Source: Catenulispora pinisilvae (GTDB taxonomy: Bacteria > Actinomycetota > Actinomycetes > Streptomycetales > Catenulisporaceae). Taken from it: a DNA stretch of 40,172 nt. The DNA lies in contig NZ_JAAFZA010000081.1 in assembly GCF_015356865.1 (NCBI RefSeq), positions 1 to 40,172 on the forward strand. Direction: 5' to 3'. The notes under the pieces are model-generated. The model did no database searches. It saw only the letters and a program-made list of their open reading frames with translations, and was not told the DNA's origin. A program made the position numbers and the translations under genes. Positions 34,014 through 40,172 of the stretch are shown piece after piece; the first letter of the stretch is position 1, and the number at the start of each line of letters is the position of its first letter.

Positions 34014-35565
34014 AGTCCCGATCCGCCTCAGCTCTTCGATCCGCCTCAGCTCTTCGAGCCGCGTCGGCTTTCCGATTCGCGTCTGCTTTCCGATCCGCCC
34101 TGGCCCTCCGGTGCGTGTCAGCCTTCTGATCTGTGTTGGCCTTCTGAGCCGCGTCGGCCGTCCGATCCGAGTCGGGTCTCCCAGTCTCCGCAACGCTTCC
34201 GGCGCGCACCGTCCCCTCCACTCGCAGCACCGCGTCCCGCACCCCCATCAGGTCGCCGGTCGGCAGCTCGTGCGCCTGGAAGTAGCGCACCAGGTGCTCG
34301 AACAACGCCGCGCGCAGCAGCCGCAGGACGTCGCGGGCCTCGGCGTCGTGTGCGGTGATCTTGGCCGGGTCCATGATCCAGCGCCGCAGCGAGGTGCGGG
34401 CGCCGCGCTCCGGGAGCCGGCCCTTGCGGCGGATGCGGCGGAGCCCCTTCTTGCGGGCCCGCAGGTTCAGCCGGTGCCCGACGAAGGCGACCAGCGGGCT
34501 GCTCCAGGCCTCGGTCGCGATACGGGGCAGTTCCAGCAGCGTGTACCAGCGTGCGTGGGCTCGCAGCCGGCCCCGGGTGCGGGGGAGGGGGCCGCTGACC
34601 GAGGTGTACTTCGCGGCCGGCGGTGTCGCGATCGTCGAGGCGATGCCCAGGACGATCCGCTCGTTCTGTTCGCGGATGCGGACGTGCATCGAGATCATGA
34701 GGCCGCCGTCGTGGCGGGCGGTCTGGAAGGTCAGATAGGTCTGTGCGCGGTCGCCGGGGTTGATGCCCACGGAGTAGATCAGGGCGTGGGCTTGGCGGGA
34801 CGGCCGGCTCTGCTTGCCGCCGGGCCACAGGCCGGGGAGGTCGTCGGCCACGTCGCCGCGGACGAACAGGTTCCCGGCGATCGTCACGTCTGCCAGGCGC
34901 GGGTCCCGGCCCAGCTCGTTGGCCAGGTAGAGGTGCAGGTCGGTGGCGTCGACCCGGGCCGGCATCGGCGGCAGCCCGACCGTGACCTCCTCGCCCAGCA
35001 GCTCGCCGAAGGCGGCGAACGGGTTCGGCGCGCCGGCCGGGTAGCAGACCACGTTCGAGGCCTGGTCGGCGACGATCTCGGCGTGCATGTCCGGGGGCAG
35101 CGGCGGCGCGGAGACCGGCGGCGCCGGTGGGGTGCGCAGCAGCGCGAAGGCGGCGTGGACCCGGAGCCAGCGGGCCGTGGTGGCTATGGTCCAGGCCAGG
35201 GTCGCCACCGAGGCGACGCCGCAGAGCACGCCGAACACCGTCGGCTCGAAGTCCTTGGTGCCCCGGGTGATCACCAGCGGCCCGGCCACGCAGAGCGCGA
35301 CCAGCATCCAGCACGCCAGCAGCGCCCAGTCCCGGCGCCGATCGATCCGCAGCGAGTGCCGGGCGTGCTGGAGGATCACCGGCAGGTCCAGCCCGACCGG
35401 CGGCCCGATCGCCGAGAACGGGTCGCCGAGCAGCAGCTCCTCGGCCTGGGCGGCGAAGGTCGGGTCCCAGTACGCCTGCGCGCACACCATGCGGGTGGTC
35501 GCGTCCAGCGGGGCGACGGCGGTGACGGCGGCGTCCGCGGCGACGGCGGCGGGCAGGTCGGCCAC
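33985..35565 (-). CDS. Membrane-anchored protein of unknown function
   Basis: 526 residues, GTG start at 35565 behind GGGGGAC. I do not recognise a family. Two adjacent hydrophobic segments at about 80-98 (WALLACWMLVALCVAGPLVI) and 108-130 (FGVLCGVASVATLAWTIATT) anchor it, with a Pro-rich linker and a large C-terminal soluble part (LPPMPARVDATDLHLYLANE, YLTFQTARHDGGLMISMHVR, then Arg/Lys-rich helices). The last 60 residues are a 6-residue charged repeat (RKADAN, RKADAA, RRAEAD) from an 18-bp DNA repeat. Its coding end overlaps that of the plus-strand 665-residue gene by 29 bp, so the repeat has expanded right up to, and beyond, the neighbour's stop. Confidence 0.85.
   Translation of the reverse strand: MADLPAAVAADAAVTAVAPLDATTRMVCAQAYWDPTFAAQAEELLLGDPFSAIGPPVGLDLPVILQHARHSLRIDRRRDWALLACWMLVALCVAGPLVITRGTKDFEPTVFGVLCGVASVATLAWTIATTARWLRVHAAFALLRTPPAPPVSAPPLPPDMHAEIVADQASNVVCYPAGAPNPFAAFGELLGEEVTVGLPPMPARVDATDLHLYLANELGRDPRLADVTIAGNLFVRGDVADDLPGLWPGGKQSRPSRQAHALIYSVGINPGDRAQTYLTFQTARHDGGLMISMHVRIREQNERIVLGIASTIATPPAAKYTSVSGPLPRTRGRLRAHARWYTLLELPRIATEAWSSPLVAFVGHRLNLRARKKGLRRIRRKGRLPERGARTSLRRWIMDPAKITAHDAEARDVLRLLRAALFEHLVRYFQAHELPTGDLMGVRDAVLRVEGTVRAGSVAETGRPDSDRTADAAQKANTDQKADTHRRARADRKADANRKADAARRAEADRRAEADRDFRATGRPRR
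34019..34180. repeat. 18-bp tandem repeat (9 copies) in the C-terminal coding end
   Basis: Units such as CGATCCGCCTCAGCTCTT (twice), CGAGCCGCGTCGGCTTTC, CGATTCGCGTCTGCTTTC run for nine copies. On the minus strand they encode a 6-residue charged repeat, R-x-A-D-x-x-like. The first copy begins 6 bp after the stop of the converging gene. Confidence 0.9.
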
Positions 35566-35623
35566 GCGGCGTCCCCCCTCTCAGAGTCCTGCGGGTCCGG
35601 AGCCCGGCCGCAGAATTCTGATA

Positions 35624-35932
35624 TTAGAGGTCAAACTGCCAGGAGCTCCAGGCCTCGGCGATCTCGAAGCCCAGCGCCTCGTTGACCCGGGCCATCGGCG
35701 CGTTGTCCACGTTGTTCCAGGTCGACATGAGATCGACATGCGGCTCGTGTTCCAGCAGGTGCAGCGTCAGCGCCGCCTTGAGCCGCAGGCCCAGGCCGTG
35801 GCCGCGGAACTCCGCGGGAACGCCGGTGTTGCCGATGTCGGCCATCCGGAAGTCCGGGAAGACGTCCACCACGTGGAAGCCGGCGATCGTGCCGTCCGCG
35901 GTGAGCGCCGCGGCGATGTGGACCCAGGGACC
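35624..35932 (-). pseudogene. C-terminal half of a GNAT acetyltransferase, N-terminus missing
   Basis: The frame reads ELLGPWVHIAAALTADGTIA, then VVDVFPDFRMADIGNTGVPA, the acetyl-CoA motif FRGHGLGLRLKAAL, and MSTWNNVDNAPMARVNEALG, a typical GNAT C-terminal half of about 105 residues. Its beginning runs into the end of the protease gene with no start; the only in-frame start candidate is a GTG at 35872 that would leave 82 residues and cut the fold. The N-terminal lobe is therefore lost, probably when the protease end arrived beside it. A short functional protein cannot be excluded. Confidence 0.65.
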
Positions 35933-35939
35933 CAGGAGC

Positions 35940-37025
35940 TCAGGAGTGGACCGACACCCCGACCTCCCGCCACGCCGCGGCCACCGCGTTCGCCTGCCGC
36001 GACCGGCGGCCGAACCGCGCTTCGGCGGCGTGCACGGTCGCGGTGCCGAAGGTGGCGAACGTCGCGGCCGCCGGGAGCGAGGGGGAGGTGAGCACGTCGT
36101 ACCAGACCGCCCCCGCGCCCTCCCAGGACTTGCCGCCGATGCCGGTGGCCGCCAGATAGAACGCCCGGTTCGGGATGCCGGAGTTGATGTGCACGCCGCC
36201 GTCGTCGGTGGTGGTGTCCACGTAGCCGGACATCGCGGCCGGCTGCGGGTCCTTGCCCAGGTGCGGGTCGTCGTAGGCGGTGCCCGGGTCCTTCATCGAG
36301 CGCAGCGCGACGCCCCGCACCGAGGGCAGGAAGAGTCCGGCGCCGATCAGCCAGTCCGCGTCGGCGGCGTCCTGGCCGAGCTGGTACTGCTTGACCATCG
36401 AGCCGAAGCAGTCGGAGACCGACTCGTTCAGCGCGCCGGACTGGCCGCGGTAGACCAGGTTCGCGGTGTACTGCGTGACGCCGTGGGTGAGTTCGTGGCC
36501 GATCACGTCCACCGCGTCGGTGAAGCGGCCGAACACCACGCCGTCGCCGTCGCCGAACACCATCTGCGAGCCGTTCCAGAAAGCGTTGTCGTACTGCACG
36601 CCGTAGTGGACCGTGCCCTTCAGCGGCAGGCCCTGGCCGTCCACGGACCAGCGGTCGTAGACCTTCAGGTAGAAGTCGAACGTCGCGCCGAGACCGTCGT
36701 AGGCCTCGTCCGCGCTGGCGTCCCCGGTCGCCGGGCCGCCCTCGGCGCGCACCTGCGAGCCCGGCAGGTGCTCGGTGTCGTGGTCGTCGAAGATCGAGCG
36801 GTCGTCGGCGCGCCCGGTGACGGCCGGCGGGGCCAGGTGCCGCTCGCCGACCCAGGGCACGGCGCCGCGGGCCCGGCGGTGCCGGGCGTCGGCGGTCAGG
36901 GTGCGGCGCGCGGCCTCGGCCACGTGCAGGCTCGAACCCGCCAGGCGGGAGAGCAGGTGCGGCGGGACGATGCCGCAGAACGCCGGGGCGGCGGCGGTTC
37001 GGGGCGGGGTCGTGGCGCTGGTCAT
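35940..37025 (-). CDS. M4 (thermolysin/protealysin-like) metalloprotease
   Basis: 361 residues from the ATG at 37025. Zinc site HELTHG with the second His in VIGHELTHGVTQYTA, third ligand Glu in GALNESVSDCFG, and downstream DDGGVHINSGIPNRAFYLAA, typical of M4 enzymes. There is no signal peptide; a short N-terminal propeptide has FCGIVPPHLLSRLA, like the PPYML motif of protealysin-like proteins, so it may act inside the cell or leave by an unusual path. A metalloprotease beside leuA is also found in Streptomyces. No inhibitor gene is adjacent. It is divergent from leuA, with 152 bp to the leader-peptide start. Confidence 0.93.
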   Translation of the reverse strand: MTSATTPPRTAAAPAFCGIVPPHLLSRLAGSSLHVAEAARRTLTADARHRRARGAVPWVGERHLAPPAVTGRADDRSIFDDHDTEHLPGSQVRAEGGPATGDASADEAYDGLGATFDFYLKVYDRWSVDGQGLPLKGTVHYGVQYDNAFWNGSQMVFGDGDGVVFGRFTDAVDVIGHELTHGVTQYTANLVYRGQSGALNESVSDCFGSMVKQYQLGQDAADADWLIGAGLFLPSVRGVALRSMKDPGTAYDDPHLGKDPQPAAMSGYVDTTTDDGGVHINSGIPNRAFYLAATGIGGKSWEGAGAVWYDVLTSPSLPAAATFATFGTATVHAAEARFGRRSRQANAVAAAWREVGVSVHS

Positions 37026-37177
37026 GGCGGCGAGTATGGCCGGTTTTATGACTTTGATCACCGTTTCGTAACAGGCGGCGAGCCGCTATTACGCTGATCG
37101 AGTGACGCCTGGCGGTCGTCTCGGATCACGGACAGAGAGTGCGCCCGTTGAGACGATCGGGATACAGTCGCACCGCT

Positions 37178-37218
37178 ATGTGCAACTCCTGCCAGTGCGG
37201 TCTGCTCCTTCTTAGCAG

Positions 37219-37237
<19 letters not shown>
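37178..37237 (+). CDS. leuA leader peptide
   Basis: A 19-residue frame MCNSCQCGLLLLSSRGEGL with four consecutive Leu codons (CTG CTC CTT CTT), too short for most gene finders. Stalling at these codons when leucyl-tRNA is scarce would change folding of the downstream terminator. It also carries three Cys codons. It ends inside the attenuator stem, which is the normal geometry. Confidence 0.85.
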
Positions 37238-39064
<1,827 letters not shown>

Positions 39065-39086
39065 CCCGGGTGACTGTGGAAGGATT

Positions 39087-39117
39087 CCCTCTGTTCCGTA
39101 CCGCGCGGAACGGAGGG
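39087..39117 (+). promoter_or_regulatory. Hairpin covering the ribosome site of the next gene; possible leuA terminator
   Basis: CCCTCTGTTCCG (39087-39098) and CGGAACGGAGGG (39106-39117) pair with one T-G wobble around a 7-nt loop. The right half contains the GGAGGG that would serve the ATG at 39129. It has no T-run, so it may hide the ribosome site rather than terminate. Confidence 0.6.
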
Positions 39118-39128
39118 GATTAGTACCA

Positions 39129-40172
39129 ATGATCATCTGGGGCTGGAAAACCGTCTTCCGGGTCATCGGCAGCGGGGTGTTCTCCTGCCCGGCGTGCGGC
39201 GCGGACCGCAACTACGAACGCCGGAAAGCCCAGCGCTTCTTCACGCTGTTCTTCATCCCCCTGATCCCGCTGAAGGTAGTCGGCGAGTTCGTCCGCTGCA
39301 CGTACTGCAAGAACGACTTCCAAGCCTCGGTCCTGAGCCGCCCCACCGCGGCCCAGTTCACGGACCTGCTTCAGAACTCGGTCCGCGGCGTGATGGTCAA
39401 CGTCCTGCGACGCGGCGCCTGGGACCACCCGGCGGCGCGCGCGGCGGCCGTCCAGGAGATCGTCACCGCCGGCGCGGTCGGCTACGCCGAACCCAACCTG
39501 GCCCAGGACATGCAGGTGGTCCCCGACGACCTGTCCCAGATGCTGGCCGCCCTGGCCCAGCAACTCCCGGACCCCGGCCGCGAGGCCCTGGTCACCGGCG
39601 CCGCCCGGGTCGCCGCCGCCGACGGCCCGATCCAGCCCGCCGAGCGCGCGATCATCGACGCCGTCGGCGCCTCGCTGGGGCTGAGCCAGCCGCATGTGGC
39701 GGGGATTGTCGCGGCGGTGGTGCCGGGGCAGGGCGCGGCGCAGGCACAGGCACAGGGCCAAGCACAGGCACAGGCTCCGGTTTGGGGGAGTGCGGCGCCG
39801 GCTGCGGGTGGCGAGACGATGTTGATTCAGGCTCCGCAGCCGGCTCCGGTTACTGGTGCGCAGGATGCTGTGCCGGCGAACGCTGGTTCCGGCATGGAGA
39901 CCATGCTGATTCAGGCTCCGCAGCCGGCCCCGGCCACGGGCGCGCAGGATGCTGTGCCGCCGAACGCTGGTTCCGGCATGGAGACCATGCTGATTCAGGC
40001 TCCGCAGCCGGTTCCGGCTACTGGTGCGCAGGATGCTGTGCCGCCGAAGGCCGGCTCCGGCATGGAGACCATGCTGATCCAGACGCCCCAGCCCGCCCCG
40101 CCGGCCGCCGCCGAGGACGTCGCGCCCCAGCATCCGTCCTCCATGGAGACCATGTTCATCCCGGTGCAGCCC
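39129..40172 (+). CDS. Zinc-ribbon/TerB-like protein with repeat tail, 3' end beyond the window
   Basis: The frame from the ATG at 39129 is open to the right edge (348 residues visible). Zinc ribbon: VFSCPACGADRNYERRKAQRF with CPAC, partner FVRCTYCKND (CTYC). A TerB-like helical part follows, with VAAADGPIQPAERAIIDAVG, the acidic helix pair of tellurite-resistance TerB domains. Then AQAQAQGQAQAQAP and an 84-bp repeat encoding METMLIQAPQPAPATGAQDA. Beside leuA in other actinobacteria there is commonly a TerB-family gene. The GGAGGGG ribosome site is in the preceding hairpin. Role unknown; Thr in METM may be a phosphorylation site. Confidence 0.8.
   Translation, partial: MIIWGWKTVFRVIGSGVFSCPACGADRNYERRKAQRFFTLFFIPLIPLKVVGEFVRCTYCKNDFQASVLSRPTAAQFTDLLQNSVRGVMVNVLRRGAWDHPAARAAAVQEIVTAGAVGYAEPNLAQDMQVVPDDLSQMLAALAQQLPDPGREALVTGAARVAAADGPIQPAERAIIDAVGASLGLSQPHVAGIVAAVVPGQGAAQAQAQGQAQAQAPVWGSAAPAAGGETMLIQAPQPAPVTGAQDAVPANAGSGMETMLIQAPQPAPATGAQDAVPPNAGSGMETMLIQAPQPVPATGAQDAVPPKAGSGMETMLIQTPQPAPPAAAEDVAPQHPSSMETMFIPVQP
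39813..40085 (+). repeat. 84-bp tandem repeat (3 full copies and part of a fourth)
   Basis: Units begin at 39813, 39897, 39981 and 40065; 84 bp equals 28 residues, with the core METMLIQAPQP followed by a spacer ending AGSG. Copies differ mainly at third positions and a few spacer residues; the period keeps the frame. Confidence 0.9.

Overview
The window comes from a high-GC actinobacterium. Codon third positions are strongly G/C, GTG and TTG starts are common, and TANNNT -10 boxes sit right in front of several ATGs. Gene order (rpsT, lepA, hemW, DUF3097, hrcA-dnaJ-rsmE, HIT, phoH-ybeY-CBS protein, cytidine-deaminase-like gene, era, M4 protease, leuA) matches from memory the conserved order in Streptomyces and relatives, so I infer a Streptomyces-like or Catenulisporales-like chromosome. 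I cannot fix the genus.

Layout. 1-1348: 5' part of a Ser/Thr protein kinase (minus, runs off the left edge) with a 21-residue repeat tail. 1.5-4.1 kb: rpsT (minus) and lepA (plus), then a ten-copy 13-bp repeat and a PhzF-like gene. 4.9-9.7 kb: two minus-strand genes encoding what looks like a complete RNA end-healing and sealing kit: an RNA ligase fused to a P-loop kinase, then a 1004-residue protein joining an MJ1316 domain, an EEP phosphatase/nuclease, a 2H phosphoesterase and a nucleotidyltransferase. 9.8-14.1 kb: MFS transporter, SDR, hemW, MOSC protein. 14.1-14.5 kb: a broken small secreted-protein gene. 14.5-16.2 kb: DUF3097 and a metallo-beta-lactamase-fold gene (minus). 16.3-19.5 kb: CIRCE-controlled hrcA, dnaJ, rsmE. 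19.5-22.4 kb: a small protein, GNAT and dimethylformamidase-like genes (minus), HIT. 22.5-24.3 kb: a small membrane protein and a 1.4-kb noncoding imperfect palindrome. 24.3-26.9 kb: a divergent adenylosuccinate-synthetase-like gene and a vWA gene behind a palindromic operator (minus). 27-31.8 kb: phoH, ybeY, CBS-domain membrane protein, tRNA-Gly, deaminase-like gene, era. 32-35.6 kb: two convergent genes of unknown function. 35.6-40.2 kb: a GNAT remnant, a protealysin-like protease, leuA with a leucine leader peptide, and a zinc-ribbon/TerB-like gene running off the right edge.

How the genes work together: most are housekeeping genes for translation and ribosome maturation (rpsT, lepA, ybeY, era, rsmE, tRNA-Gly), heat shock (hrcA, dnaJ), heme synthesis or haem handling (hemW) and leucine synthesis (leuA). 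The accessory insertions between them are the RNA-repair locus, the DMFase-like/GNAT pair, the palindrome and the PurA-like/vWA pair.

Three things stand out: (1) the multi-domain RNA-repair pair; (2) the 1.4-kb palindrome with a 176-bp hairpin nested in each arm; (3) a recurring pattern in which the DNA around a stop codon is tandemly repeated just past the gene end, seen at about eight gene ends with a different unit each time and often placing stops in several frames.
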